Source: JAYVIQ01 sp043770215
GTDB taxonomy: Bacteria; Bacteroidota; Bacteroidia; Cytophagales; JAAEPT01
Reading direction: 5' to 3'
Length of the DNA: 34,283 nt
Assembly (NCBI GenBank): GCA_043770215.1
Contig: JAYVIQ010000019.1
Location: forward strand, 1 to 34,283
In this document: in pieces, positions 1-8,978 of the stretch
Layout of the letters: each line of letters begins with the position of its first letter
Position numbering within the stretch: the first letter of the stretch is position 1
Notes under the pieces: model-generated
Seen by the model: the letters and a program-made list of their open reading frames with translations, nothing else
What the model was told of the DNA's origin: nothing
Databases searched by the model: none
Program-made: the position numbers and the translations under genes

Positions 1-292
1 CATAAGCACTATACTAGAATACGTTATTTTTAAGATGTATAAATGTTGTTTTGATGTATTTTTTTTAGGCAATAAATAATATGGCTCTACTACCGAAAGA
101 GAAATTTCTGGACAAAAAGAAGGTAAAAATACTTAGTATATTTTTCGGAAGTAAATCTTTGTTATATTCTATTCACAAAAAAAATAGAAAATAAATAACC
201 AATTGCTCTAATAAAAAAAGTAATTCATAAACAAGTATACAACATTCTTTAGAATACCAGAAAATTAGTAAAGCAAAAATATTAGGTATTCA
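1..292. other. AT-rich region with no convincing gene
   Basis: No recognisable gene lies here. One 37-codon frame (81-194, plus strand, beginning MALLPKEKF) is open, but it has no recognisable family, no clear ribosome binding site and AT-rich composition like chance sequence. The segment lies downstream of the reverse-strand gene at 293-1057. I see no strong hairpin terminator for that gene. Confidence 0.4.
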
Positions 293-1057
293 TTATTTGA
301 TTACTTCTACTCTCTCTTTAGTAGTTTCTTTAAAAAGGTCTAAACCGTCTTTTTCTGTTAAGTAAGGGTCATGCATTTTATTTGTGTTGCCAGAAAATTG
401 GCTTTTAACTACAAGTTCATGTCTGTGCAGCTGCAAAACATCCCAAGTAGATGTTTCACTTCTCTTAGGTTCCAAAACAATGTATTTGGCATTTTTAGAA
501 AGAGACCATGTACCAGTGGATATGGGTACAGATTGCCCATTGTAATAATAATCAAACGTTTTGTTTTCATGAAAATCATACAAAGAACCCACTAAACTTT
601 CGTTAGAACTTTGGTATATAGTCCATTTTTTTACAAGTAAGTGTTCTGAATGTGTTAAGTGTTCAGCATCTTTATGAGAAAGGGGAGTCATAAAGGTATT
701 TTTGCCAATTCCTTCTAAATCTTTCACAACCAAATGCGTGTGGTCTAACTCAATTACTGGTACAATTATCTCTTTATTGGTTACTTTGTCATATAAAATA
801 AGCGTTTTTCTAGAATACTCCCAATTGCCTCTGTAGGCTATTTCGTAATTTAACATAATACTAAAAGTCTTATTCTTTCTAATATCTATAATGTAGCGTG
901 CATTTGTTGGTTCAACCTCTTTTTGCATTTCCTCAACCTTCCATAACTTCCATTTTTGGCAAAGATTCTTTTCGTCTTTAGAAAGTTTTCCAAAAGAAAC
1001 TGGTGTATTAGTTAGTACAGCTCCAATAAGTAAAATGATAATTCTAGTGTTTTTCAT
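293..1057 (-). CDS. Secreted protein with two lipocalin-like repeats
   Basis: This is a 254-residue protein with a Sec signal peptide (basic MKNTR, hydrophobic run to about residue 22), so it is probably periplasmic or surface exposed. Residues about 32-116 and 140-222 are two copies of one module. Each copy has a KW near its start, then NKTF, then a GNW or GTW turn, a strand, and ends in HLVVK or ELVVK. That pattern resembles the small lipocalin-like domains common in secreted Bacteroidota proteins. There is no lipobox cysteine. The sodA gene upstream is divergent and unrelated. A TATATTTG element on the minus strand (1099-1106) could be its promoter -7 box. The function is unknown; the repeat reading is from the sequence, the fold is inference. 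Confidence 0.75.
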   Translation of the reverse strand: MKNTRIIILLIGAVLTNTPVSFGKLSKDEKNLCQKWKLWKVEEMQKEVEPTNARYIIDIRKNKTFSIMLNYEIAYRGNWEYSRKTLILYDKVTNKEIIVPVIELDHTHLVVKDLEGIGKNTFMTPLSHKDAEHLTHSEHLLVKKWTIYQSSNESLVGSLYDFHENKTFDYYYNGQSVPISTGTWSLSKNAKYIVLEPKRSETSTWDVLQLHRHELVVKSQFSGNTNKMHDPYLTEKDGLDLFKETTKERVEVIK

Positions 1058-1473
1058 AGGTTAGTTTTTGTAAAAAATCCAAATAGAGATTTCATTTTCA
1101 AATATAGACTAAATTTTCAAATTTTATAAAAATATAACTTTTGTTTTTAGTCTATTTAAATAATCACAAAGATGAGCTATAAAAATAAAGCAGTAGTCAC
1201 TATTTAAAAGTAAATGACTTGCTATACTTAGAATAAAGGCGTTACAAGTATTTTTACTAAGTAATTAGTAAACAATTATTTATACATAAACTTTGTTTTC
1301 AAAGATTCATTCAAAAAAAATAAATCCTCTTGTATCTTATTTATACACTATAAAACAAATAGTTATAGATTGTCAGAAACACAAACCCTATTTTATACTA
1401 AGACTTTAAAAATTCTTTTAATAAATTTATAAATAACCCTAAGCTATATTTTTTAAAATTTTATGCCACAATA

Positions 1474-1504
1474 TTTGAAATTGACACTTAGAACGATAAC
1501 TTTA
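1474..1504 (+). promoter_or_regulatory. Predicted sodA promoter
   Basis: TTTG at 1474-1477 and TAACTTTA at 1497-1504 are 19 bases apart, matching the Bacteroidota housekeeping promoter (TTTG, then TAnnTTTG) with one mismatch. It would start transcription about 30 bases before the sodA start codon, leaving an A-rich leader with no Shine-Dalgarno. The rest of the 1058-1540 gap is AT-rich and shows nothing else. Confidence 0.5.
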
Positions 1505-1540
1505 TGGCAAGTCTAAAAATTAAAAATAAATATAAAAAAT

Positions 1541-2146
1541 ATGGCCTTCGAATTACCAAATTTACCTTACGCAACTGACGCTTTAGAGCCTCATTTTGAT
1601 AAAATGACTATGGAAATACACCATGGTAAACACCATGCAGCATATACTGCAAACCTAAATGCCGCCATTCAGGGTACCCCTGCTGAGGCAAAAAGCATAG
1701 AAGAACTTATGGCTGAGGTAGATTCCTTAGGTGCAGCAGTAAGAAATAATGGTGGTGGATATTATAACCACAACATGTTTTGGGAGAGTCTTTCTCCTAA
1801 TGGCGGTGGTGCTCCAAAAGGCACCTTGGCAGCAGCAATAGACCTTGCTTTTGGATCTTATGATTCATTTAAGGAAGCTTTTGCAAAAGCCGGAGCTACA
1901 AGATTTGGTTCTGGTTGGGCTTGGTTGTGTGTAAAAGATGGTAAGTTAGAGGTTTGTTCCTCTGCAAACCAAGACAATCCTTTGATGCCAGGTATTGGTT
2001 GCGGAGGTCATCCAATTTTAGGATTAGATGTTTGGGAACATGCCTATTATTTGCATTATCAAAACAGAAGACCAGACTATATTGCAGCTTTTTGGAATAT
2101 CGTAAACTGGGACAAAGTTGCTGAGCGTTTTGCTTCTGCACTATAA
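1541..2146 (+). CDS. sodA: Superoxide dismutase, Mn/Fe family (Mn-type)
   Basis: The 201-residue product dismutates superoxide to peroxide and oxygen in the cytoplasm. It has the full family length with no signal peptide. Metal ligands are visible: H27 (in EIHHGKHH), H77 (in YYNHNMFW), D163 and H167 (in DVWEHAYY). The second-sphere glutamine sits in the C-terminal half (Q144 in SANQDNPLM) and a glycine run precedes H77. That is the arrangement of manganese enzymes, in contrast to Fe enzymes which carry the glutamine in the N-terminal half. Cambialistic activity cannot be excluded. The gene is monocistronic, with its own promoter and a perfect hairpin terminator. Confidence 0.96.
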   Translation: MAFELPNLPYATDALEPHFDKMTMEIHHGKHHAAYTANLNAAIQGTPAEAKSIEELMAEVDSLGAAVRNNGGGYYNHNMFWESLSPNGGGAPKGTLAAAIDLAFGSYDSFKEAFAKAGATRFGSGWAWLCVKDGKLEVCSSANQDNPLMPGIGCGGHPILGLDVWEHAYYLHYQNRRPDYIAAFWNIVNWDKVAERFASAL

Positions 2147-2164
2147 ATCTCTACAATAATTTTT

Positions 2165-2203
2165 AAAAAGGAGTCTAATAAAATAGACTCCTTTTTATTT
2201 TTT
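2165..2203 (+). terminator. Rho-independent terminator after sodA
   Basis: A perfect 13-base-pair stem (2165-2177 with 2184-2196) has a 6-base loop and runs into a T-rich tail. It ends the sodA transcript 18 bases after the stop codon. Confidence 0.9.
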
Positions 2204-2233
2204 GTCAGTTTCAAATTTCTTTTTCTATTTTTG
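2201..2233 (+). promoter_or_regulatory. Predicted promoter of the trmH-like gene
   Basis: TTTG at 2201-2204, 21 bases, then TATTTTTG at 2226-2233 matches TAnnTTTG exactly. The -33 box overlaps the tail of the sodA terminator. Transcription would begin near 2240, so the protein must start at the ATG at 2259 and not at the TTG at 2202. Confidence 0.6.
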
Positions 2234-2258
2234 TTCTACAGATTGTACTAAAAGAAAT

Positions 2259-2789
2259 ATGCGAAAACTAAAACTTCAGGAACTAAACAGATTATCTATT
2301 TCAGAATACCAAGAAAGCAAAAAATTGCCTTTGGTGATTGTCTTAGACAATATTAGAAGTTTAAACAATGTTGGAAGTGCATTTAGAACAGCAGATGCTC
2401 TATCCGTAGAAAAAATATTTTTAGTTGGCATTACTGGCACACCTCCACATAGAGATATACATAAAACAGCATTGGGTGCACAGGATATTGTTGCTTGGGA
2501 ATATAAATCAGATATTATTTCCGTTATAGAAGACTTAAAAAAAGAAGGTTATATTATTGCATCTGTAGAACAAGCTCAAGATTCTATACCATTGCAAGAT
2601 TTTAAAGTAGAGCCAAATGATAAACTAGCCCTTATTTTTGGCAATGAAGTGGATGGCGTTTCAGATCAAGCAATTGAAACAAGCAATTTTTGCATAGAAA
2701 TACCTCAATTTGGTACAAAACACTCCTTAAATGTGAGTGTATCTATGGGAATAGTGTTATGGGAGATGCTTAGAAAAATGAAATTTTGA
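2259..2789 (+). CDS. TrmH/SpoU-family RNA 2'-O-methyltransferase
   Basis: The product is a 176-residue SPOUT-class methylase that transfers a methyl group from S-adenosylmethionine to a ribose 2'-OH in tRNA or rRNA. All three SpoU motifs are present: motif 1 in NIRSLNNVGSAFRTADAL with the catalytic-site Asn and Arg, motif 2 in LIFGNEVDGVS, and motif 3 in HSLNVSVSMGIVLWE. These build the trefoil knot that binds the cofactor. There is no N-terminal substrate-binding extension, so it is the short form, and the exact nucleotide target cannot be read from sequence. The ATG at 2259 is chosen because the promoter lies just upstream. Confidence 0.9.
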   Translation: MRKLKLQELNRLSISEYQESKKLPLVIVLDNIRSLNNVGSAFRTADALSVEKIFLVGITGTPPHRDIHKTALGAQDIVAWEYKSDIISVIEDLKKEGYIIASVEQAQDSIPLQDFKVEPNDKLALIFGNEVDGVSDQAIETSNFCIEIPQFGTKHSLNVSVSMGIVLWEMLRKMKF

Positions 2790-2906
2790 GAATTTCTGAA
2801 ATTTAATACTCTAAAGGTATAAATAAATGTGCAACAGCAGTTTTAAAAATAGTTAAAAAAACAAAACTAAGCATTTGCACATTTAAAGATAAGTACCTAC
2901 AGAGAT

Positions 2907-3266
2907 TTAAACAGTAGGTTCTTGTGTTTTTTGTTTTTTTATTGGAGCTACTTGTATAACTTCTTCTACTATTGGCGTTTCTTCAGATTGCTCTAAAGGT
3001 AACTTGCTTTGTAATTTTGCAAGCTTTGACATATTTTTCTTTAAAAGTTTTTCTGTTTTTTTAATCTCTAGAGTCTTTCTTTCTAATTTTTCTACTGCTT
3101 TTCTTATGCTTTTAGTATTAGATTCGTTTTCTAAAAGAGCTATGATTTTAGATTTTAACTCAATTTTAGATTCATTATATCTATCAATAGCGTCTGCTTT
3201 TTTTTGTGTTTTTATGGCTATTGTCTCTACATCAAACGCTAGCTTTATTTGCTTTTTCTTATTCAT
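2907..3266 (-). CDS. Small lysine-rich coiled-coil protein
   Basis: The 119-residue product is very rich in Lys, Glu and Leu. Residues about 20-90 show a heptad-like pattern with no proline, typical of a long coiled coil. The first residues are basic (MNKKKQIK), and the tail has PIVEEVIQVAPIKKQ, a flexible Pro/Glu/Lys end. No signal peptide, membrane segment or catalytic motif is seen. The ATG is followed by a sensible frame to TAA. It stands alone between two plus-strand genes. A nucleoid-associated or cytoplasmic structural role would fit the charge, but this is only a guess. Confidence 0.7.
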   Translation of the reverse strand: MNKKKQIKLAFDVETIAIKTQKKADAIDRYNESKIELKSKIIALLENESNTKSIRKAVEKLERKTLEIKKTEKLLKKNMSKLAKLQSKLPLEQSEETPIVEEVIQVAPIKKQKTQEPTV

Positions 3267-3543
3267 ACTTCTATATTTATCTCACAGCAAAGGTATGCAG
3301 TTGTAACTTAATTTACTATAAAAAAAAATGAATTAACACATTATTTTTATGTTAAATAATTGTTAACAAAACATTAAATGTTGTGTTGATTTGTAGTATA
3401 CTAAGTTTTTATTATACAAAACACTGAAAAATTTGGTTTTGGGTCATTAAAATATAAAAGCATATGAAGTTATATGATTTTTTGAATACAATGAACTTAA
3501 TTTAGTAAAAACTGTTAGAGAATGTACAAAACATATATATATT

Positions 3544-4179
3544 ATGAGTTTAAGATTAGGAGATTTGGCACCAGATTTTACCGCTAACACAAGCGAGGGA
3601 ACATTACGTTTTTATGATTGGTTAGGAGATTCGTGGGGAGTACTTTTCTCTCACCCAGCAGATTTTACACCTGTTTGTACCACAGAATTGGGTACTGTAG
3701 CAAAGCTAAAAGGAGAATTTACCAAAAGAAATGTAAAAGTTATTGCACTTAGTGTAGATGGGGTAGAGTCTCATAAAGAATGGATTAAAGACATAAACGA
3801 AACTCAATCTTGCACTGTAAATTTTCCAATCATTGCAGATGAAGAATCAAAAATTGCCCATTTGTATGACATGATTCATCCAAATGCAAATGACAAATTT
3901 ACTGTCAGATCTGTGTTTGTAATTGGTACAGATAAGAAAATAAAGTTAATTATTACTTATCCTGCGTCTACCGGTAGAAATTTCGATGAAATCTTAAGGG
4001 TTATAGATTCGCTTCAATTGACTGCTAATTATAGTGTGGCAACACCAGCAAATTGGAAAGATGGAGAAGATGTAGTCATTGCACCTGCTATTAAAGACGA
4101 GGATATTCCAGGGAAATTTCCTAAAGGACATACTAAGATTAAATATTACCTTAGGACAACGCCTCAGCCCAATAAATAA
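3544..4179 (+). CDS. Peroxiredoxin, Prx6 (1-Cys) type
   Basis: This 211-residue thiol peroxidase reduces hydrogen peroxide and organic peroxides in the cytoplasm. The active-site block HPADFTPVCTTELG carries the peroxidatic C45 with the family Pro and Thr, and R122 (in FTVRSVFVIG) completes the site. PVCTTE and the long C-terminal extension (about residues 165-211, ending KGHTKIKYYLRTTPQ) are marks of the Prx6 group. C90 is the only other cysteine in this half and is not at a standard resolving position, so a one-Cys mechanism is likely. It stands alone, with a 277-base upstream gap in which I see no clear promoter and a hairpin terminator downstream. Confidence 0.94.
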   Translation: MSLRLGDLAPDFTANTSEGTLRFYDWLGDSWGVLFSHPADFTPVCTTELGTVAKLKGEFTKRNVKVIALSVDGVESHKEWIKDINETQSCTVNFPIIADEESKIAHLYDMIHPNANDKFTVRSVFVIGTDKKIKLIITYPASTGRNFDEILRVIDSLQLTANYSVATPANWKDGEDVVIAPAIKDEDIPGKFPKGHTKIKYYLRTTPQPNK

Positions 4180-4255
4180 TAAAAACTAACAGCCAAATAG
4201 TAGTATTTAGAAATAAAGCGCTGACTGTAAATTGTTTGGAAACTTAATGTAAAAT

Positions 4256-4297
4256 AAAAATCCTTTACTGAACTAAATCAATAAAGGATTTTTTTTG
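4256..4297. terminator. Bidirectional hairpin terminator
   Basis: Stem AAAAATCCTTTA (4256-4267) pairs with 4282-4293, with an inner TGA/TCA pair, and is followed by a T run. A-richness on the left arm gives a T tail on the other strand too. It therefore sits between the convergent peroxiredoxin and sucD genes and can serve both. Confidence 0.85.
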
Positions 4298-4392
4298 TTA
4301 CTAAAAATATTTTAACCTCTTAGCAATGATTTCTATATAATTTCAATTTTTTGAAACAGAAATGATTAGAAAATCATGGTTGCTGATGAAAC

Positions 4393-5268
4393 TTATTTTT
4401 TAAGCACTTCGGCTAAAGTAGCACCAATTTCTGCTGGAGAATCTACAACAAACAATCCACATTCTGCCATGATCTTCATTTTAGCTTCTGCTGTATCATC
4501 TGCTCCACCAACTATGGCTCCAGCATGACCCATTCTTCGACCTTTTGGTGCAGTTTGCCCAGCAATAAAACCAACTACTGGTTTTTTGTTTCCGTCTGCT
4601 AATATCCAACGGGCAGCATCAGCTTCATAACTTCCTCCAATTTCACCTATCATTACAATTGCATCAGTTTCAGGATCATTCATTAGCATTTCTACAGCCT
4701 GTTTTGTAGATGTACCTATGATAGGGTCACCTCCAATACCAATAGCAGTAGAAATTCCGTAACCTGCTTTTACAATTTGATCTGCCGCTTCATAAGTAAG
4801 CGTTCCAGATTTAGAAACAATTCCTATGCGGCCTGGTTTAAAAATAAACCCTGGCATAATGCCTACTTTAGCTTCGCCTGGGGTAATTACGCCTGGACAG
4901 TTTGGACCAATCATAATGACTCCTTTTTGTTTTAAATATGCTTTTACAGGAATCATGTCTTTTATTGGAATGCCTTCTGTAATAGTAATAATTACTTTAA
5001 TGCCTGCTTCTGCAGCTTCTAAAATGGCATCTGCTGCAAATGCTGGTGGCACAAAAAGAATAGACGTATCTGCACCAGCTTGTTCTACTGCATCTTTTAC
5101 CGTATTAAAAACTGGTTTTCCAAGGTGTGTTTGACCACCTTTTCCTGGAGTTACACCACCCACAATATTTGTTCCGTAATCAATCATTTGTTCTGCATGA
5201 AAAGAACCTTCTGTGCCGGTAAAACCTTGAACAATAATTTTTGAATTTTTATTTACTAATACGCTCAT
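4393..5268 (-). CDS. sucD: Succinyl-CoA synthetase alpha subunit
   Basis: With the beta subunit SucC, this 291-residue protein interconverts succinyl-CoA and succinate with substrate-level nucleotide phosphorylation in the TCA cycle. The CoA-binding Rossmann part is residues about 1-130 (GFTGTEGSFHAEQM near the start, then GGVTPGKGG). The ligase part follows with GPNCPGVITPGE and KSGTLTYEA. The phosphorylated active-site histidine lies in RRMGHAGAIVGG. Length is normal. No sucC is next to it, so the two subunits are encoded apart here. A TACATTTG box (5321-5328) upstream may be its promoter. Confidence 0.97.
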   Translation of the reverse strand: MSVLVNKNSKIIVQGFTGTEGSFHAEQMIDYGTNIVGGVTPGKGGQTHLGKPVFNTVKDAVEQAGADTSILFVPPAFAADAILEAAEAGIKVIITITEGIPIKDMIPVKAYLKQKGVIMIGPNCPGVITPGEAKVGIMPGFIFKPGRIGIVSKSGTLTYEAADQIVKAGYGISTAIGIGGDPIIGTSTKQAVEMLMNDPETDAIVMIGEIGGSYEADAARWILADGNKKPVVGFIAGQTAPKGRRMGHAGAIVGGADDTAEAKMKIMAECGLFVVDSPAEIGATLAEVLKK

Positions 5269-5320
5269 GAATCTATGGATAATTTATATAAGACAAAATT
5301 ATGGTTTTTGTTGGCTTTTA

Positions 5321-5328
5321 CAAATGTA
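5321..5328 (-). promoter_or_regulatory. Predicted sucD promoter -7 box
   Basis: The minus strand reads TACATTTG, an exact TAnnTTTG, about 53 bases before the sucD start codon. No good -33 TTTG is seen at the expected distance, so this rests on one box. The rest of 5269-5542 holds no gene that I can support. Confidence 0.35.
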
Positions 5329-5542
5329 GTGACATTTGTTTTGTAGTATGATACCTTAATTTATTAAACCAAAAGAATAATCAACTATAAATAGAAAGTT
5401 GCGCAAACTTAAGTTTGAACAAATAAGACCTTTTGTAATACTTTATTTACATTTCAATGAGTGTTTAAAACGAGCTTTCTCAGAGTTTATTCCTTAATAA
5501 TCAAAGAATTTAGTCACATCTGATTCAAAAATTAAAGCATTT

Positions 5543-7447
5543 CTACTTTTTATTGCTCAACACTCCAGTACTCATAACTTGTTTGTATGTCTGAATGAAT
5601 GATTTTAATGTATTCTCTAATCCAATACTTTTCTCTGCATTTTGTGATGCAATGTTATTTTTAAAGAGACTATCATTAGCTATTTTGTACATTCCAACTG
5701 TATTCTCACTATTATGTTGTAAAAAAAATCCATCCTTTTCAATTTGGTAAACGCCATAATTATAGGTAAAGATTGGATTTTGTTGTTGCATTTTGTCTAG
5801 CCTATTAAATCCAAAGAAGAAGTCTTTTGTTTCTAATCCAAGATAAGCCAATACAGTAGGCATAATGTCTATATGCTGCATTTGGCTTGAAAAAATTTGT
5901 CCTTTATCAATTTGTGGGTCGTAAAAAAAAATAGGTACAGAAAACATCCCTCTGCCTTTGGTATAATATTCTTGCTCTGCTTGTGCTGTATGGTCTGCTG
6001 TAAGTATAAACAAAGTGTTTTTAAACCAAGGTTCTGTCTTTATTTGATCAAAAAACAAGCGCAAGGCATAGTCTGCATACCCAATGCTTTCATGTATAGG
6101 TAGAGTACCTTTTGGAAAATTGCCCTTATATTGGGGAGGAATAAAATAGGGATGATGTGAAGAAAGTGTAAATATTGTAGCCAAGAAAGGTTCTTTATAG
6201 GCACTTAGTGTTCTACCTGTAAATTTCAGAAAGGGCTCGTCCAAGATTCCCCATTTACCATCAAAATCAGTTGGTAAACCTTCATACTGGTCTTTTCCAT
6301 AATAGTCATCAAACCCAGCTAAATTACAAAATGCTTCAAAACCCATAGTACCATTTTGTCCACCATGAAAAAATGAACTTCTATAGTTGTGCTTTTTCAA
6401 GTGTGTAGCTATAGAACTAATGGGTGATGTGGCATAGTTTGAATATATAAAAGGATTTTCAGATAAGCAGGGTAAGCCAGCCAATATTGCAGGTACTGCA
6501 TCTATAGATCTTTTACCATTGGCAAAAGAATGCTCAAAAACCAAAGAAACTTTGGATAAAGAATCTAAAAAAGGAGTAAAACTCTTTTTAGATAGGTTGT
6601 TTTTGGAAGAATACTCTTTTCCAAAACTTTCCAAAATTAGTATAACTACATTTTTGTTCTGTTCTGCTGTATGGTCATACGCTTTTATGTCTCTTTGTAT
6701 AGTATAGTATCTTAGCGCTTCTTCATCAGACATGTAAATCTTTAACTTGTCTTCTTTGGACTGAAACAAGCTAGTAATAATAGAAAAAGGAGTGTTGAGG
6801 ACAAGCCCAACATTACTTGCTTTTGTAAAATGACCGGCATCTATCAAACCAATGGGTCTAAGTTGAAAACCCCCTCTACCAAAAAAAATAATTAAGAAAA
6901 CACTAAAGCCAAACTGGGCTAAAGCATATTTCTTAGAAAAATTAGCTTTATTAGTAATTTCTAGTTGAATTGTTTTTTTATATAGAAATATAGTAAACCA
7001 AAGGATAGATGCTAGTATTAATAAAAGATAAAAATAGTCAATCAAAAACTGAGAAAGCAAAGACCAACCATCTTGCCCCTTACCAAAAAATAGAAATACA
7101 TCTACTGTAGATCTTCTGAAAATAAACTTAAAGTAGTCTAAATCTACAATATTCCAACTCATATATAACGTTTGGAAAAACATAAAAATCCAAAACAAGC
7201 TTTTTTGGTAACCCTTATTGTAAACAAACGTAAAAGGGAGTACATGCATTAAGATAAACAAAGAATAACCATAAAATATGGCGCTTAAATCGAAGCGAAG
7301 GCCAAGTATAAAAACAGTAAATTCTATGTCTGCAAAATGGTTTAAATTAAACAACCAAAAAAGAATGCGAAGAATTGAAAAACAAAGTAAGGCTATTCCT
7401 AGTCTTTTGTATAATGCTATTGACTGAATTAGTTGATTTTGTGCCAA
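5543..7447 (-). CDS. LtaS-like membrane sulfatase / phosphoglycerol transferase
   Basis: The 634-residue protein has about five N-terminal membrane segments (residues ~15-35, 40-72, 84-105, 135-158, 175-192). An extracytoplasmic alkaline-phosphatase-superfamily domain (~265-560) follows. Metal and active-site features are E273 (VVILILESFG), a probable nucleophile S314 in NGKRSIDAVPA, the HGG segment, HHPYF, and TADHTA near the domain's end. This is the layout of LtaS, which makes lipoteichoic acid; Bacteroidota homologues probably transfer phospho-groups to envelope glycans or lipids. The start is a TTG at 7447: stops lie just upstream and the first in-frame ATG is well inside the membrane domain. 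It begins 21 bases after pheS on the same strand, probably as one transcript. Confidence 0.88.
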   Translation of the reverse strand: MAQNQLIQSIALYKRLGIALLCFSILRILFWLFNLNHFADIEFTVFILGLRFDLSAIFYGYSLFILMHVLPFTFVYNKGYQKSLFWIFMFFQTLYMSWNIVDLDYFKFIFRRSTVDVFLFFGKGQDGWSLLSQFLIDYFYLLLILASILWFTIFLYKKTIQLEITNKANFSKKYALAQFGFSVFLIIFFGRGGFQLRPIGLIDAGHFTKASNVGLVLNTPFSIITSLFQSKEDKLKIYMSDEEALRYYTIQRDIKAYDHTAEQNKNVVILILESFGKEYSSKNNLSKKSFTPFLDSLSKVSLVFEHSFANGKRSIDAVPAILAGLPCLSENPFIYSNYATSPISSIATHLKKHNYRSSFFHGGQNGTMGFEAFCNLAGFDDYYGKDQYEGLPTDFDGKWGILDEPFLKFTGRTLSAYKEPFLATIFTLSSHHPYFIPPQYKGNFPKGTLPIHESIGYADYALRLFFDQIKTEPWFKNTLFILTADHTAQAEQEYYTKGRGMFSVPIFFYDPQIDKGQIFSSQMQHIDIMPTVLAYLGLETKDFFFGFNRLDKMQQQNPIFTYNYGVYQIEKDGFFLQHNSENTVGMYKIANDSLFKNNIASQNAEKSIGLENTLKSFIQTYKQVMSTGVLSNKK

Positions 7448-7468
7448 AGTTTTTGATTGGGTTACTTA

Positions 7469-8491
7469 TTAAATGGCCTTAAATTGCTTTAAAAACCTTA
7501 GGTCATTTTCTGTAAATAAACGAAGGTCTTTTATTTGGTATTTAAGCATGGTTATGCGTTCTATACCCATACCAAAGGCAAAACCAGAGTACACTTCTGG
7601 ATCTATTTTAGCATTAAGAAGTACATTTGGGTCTACCATACCAGCACCTCCTATTTCTACCCATCCAGCTCCTTTGCATATTTTACATCCTTTGCCCTTG
7701 CAGATTAAACATGTAATGTCTATTTCGGCACTAGGTTCTGTGAAAGGGAAAAAAGAGGGTCTAAAACGTATTTCTGTATCTTGACCAAACATTTCTCTTG
7801 CAAAATAATATAGCGTGTCTTTTAAATCTTTGAAGCTGACTTTTTGGTCTATGTACAAACCTTCTACTTGATGAAAAACACAATGTGCCCTTGCAGAAAT
7901 TGCCTCATTTCTGTATACTCTACCCGGAGATAAAGTCCTAATGGGTGGTTTTTCGTTTTCCATAATACGTACTTGTACAGATGAAGTATGTGTACGCAAA
8001 GCAATATCTGGGTTTTTTTCTATGAAAAAAGTATCCTGCATTTCTCTAGCAGGATGGTTTAATGGAAAATTTAAAGCTGTAAAATTGTGCCAATCATCTT
8101 CTATCTCTGGCCCTTCTGAAAGATTAAAACCAATGTTTCTAAACACTTGAATAATCTCTCTTCTAACCAAAGATAATGGATGCCTTGAACCCAAAGTATT
8201 TGGAATAATAGGCAAAGTAAAATCTATACCTGAAAGATTGGCCTCTGCATTAGAGGTACTATACAGGGTTGCTGCCTCTTTAAACTTTTGTTCTACAAAG
8301 GACTTTAATACATTTAAATCTGATCCAAATTGTTTTTTATCATCTGGAGCAACCTCTCTAAAAAGAGTAAAAAGATCATTTATTTTGCTTTTTTTGGCAA
8401 TAAATTCTAACCTAAAAAGTTCTAAATCTGCTGAGTTAGCAATTTCAAATGATTGGGCATGAGCCAAAAGATCTTTTACTTTAGTAAGCAT
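7469..8491 (-). CDS. pheS: Phenylalanyl-tRNA synthetase alpha subunit
   Basis: This is the 340-residue catalytic subunit of the alpha2-beta2 enzyme that charges tRNA-Phe. An N-terminal coiled-coil arm (residues ~1-85) that contacts tRNA precedes the class II core. Motif 2 is GRVYRNEAISARAHCVFHQ and motif 3 is GFAFGMGIERITMLKY. The phenylalanine pocket includes FPFTEPSAEIDI. A four-cysteine knuckle (C261, C264, C269, C272 in CLICKGKGCKIC) is inserted just before GGAGMVDP and probably binds zinc, as in several bacterial PheS proteins. The beta subunit is not in the window. The LtaS-like gene follows 21 bases downstream. Confidence 0.97.
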   Translation of the reverse strand: MLTKVKDLLAHAQSFEIANSADLELFRLEFIAKKSKINDLFTLFREVAPDDKKQFGSDLNVLKSFVEQKFKEAATLYSTSNAEANLSGIDFTLPIIPNTLGSRHPLSLVRREIIQVFRNIGFNLSEGPEIEDDWHNFTALNFPLNHPAREMQDTFFIEKNPDIALRTHTSSVQVRIMENEKPPIRTLSPGRVYRNEAISARAHCVFHQVEGLYIDQKVSFKDLKDTLYYFAREMFGQDTEIRFRPSFFPFTEPSAEIDITCLICKGKGCKICKGAGWVEIGGAGMVDPNVLLNAKIDPEVYSGFAFGMGIERITMLKYQIKDLRLFTENDLRFLKQFKAI

Positions 8492-8523
8492 ATAAAAACA
8501 ATGTAATCTTAGAAATTTAATTT

Positions 8524-8553
8524 CAAAGGTAAGGCTATTTTGTTCAATACAAA
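8524..8553 (-). promoter_or_regulatory. Predicted pheS promoter
   Basis: On the minus strand TTTG (8553-8550), 18 bases, then TACCTTTG (8531-8524) gives an exact -7 box with acceptable spacing. The leader to the pheS ATG would be about 25 bases. Confidence 0.6.
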
Positions 8554-8759
8554 AGAAATGGTAAGAATTGGAATGTTTTTTGCACTGAAATAATTTATAG
8601 AAAAGTTAGTTAATACTCTTTTATTATGGGTTATGTAATTCTAATTGAAGAAAAATGGATTAGAATCATTATACGCTTAAAAAAAAATTAATTATTACCT
8701 GTAACGTTTTAACAATAAATGCGTCTTATACATATTAAACTCAATAAATACGGAAGGAA

Positions 8760-8978
8760 ATGAATAGAAAAGTTTATATGCAACTCATTGCAAAGCAGTC
8801 TGATAAAATCTACACCATGTTCTTTCAAAAATTTAAAAACAATGAGCTTGCAGAGCAGCTAACACAGAAATGCTACCTTAATCTTTGGATGAGCGCCCAA
8901 AATCTACCTTTAGATTGTGCTAATGATTCTTTGTTAAAGATTGCAAATAATGAACTCAAATATAACTATGGTAACTAA
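8760..8978 (+). CDS. Stand-alone sigma-70 region-2-like mini-protein
   Basis: The 72-residue product resembles only the first domain of an extracytoplasmic-function sigma factor. It shows a helical segment (LIAKQSDKIYTMFFQKFKN), then AEQLTQKCYLNLWM, matching the region 2 pattern AExLxQxxFLxLW. An asparagine-rich end (DSLLKIANNELKYNY) sits where ECF proteins have the helix leading out of region 2. It then stops. The sequence after the stop codon has no region 4 in any frame, so this is not a simple frameshift. The start has an unusually good Shine-Dalgarno (GGAAGGA, ending 2 bases before the ATG) for this phylum. It could be a decayed sigma factor, an anti-sigma decoy or an unrelated helical protein. 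The domain call is by eye. Confidence 0.6.
   Translation: MNRKVYMQLIAKQSDKIYTMFFQKFKNNELAEQLTQKCYLNLWMSAQNLPLDCANDSLLKIANNELKYNYGN

Noticed and set aside
2202..2258. Upstream TTG start for the TrmH-like gene
   Set aside because: It lies before the predicted transcription start and inside the sodA terminator tail, and adds a non-family hydrophobic stretch.
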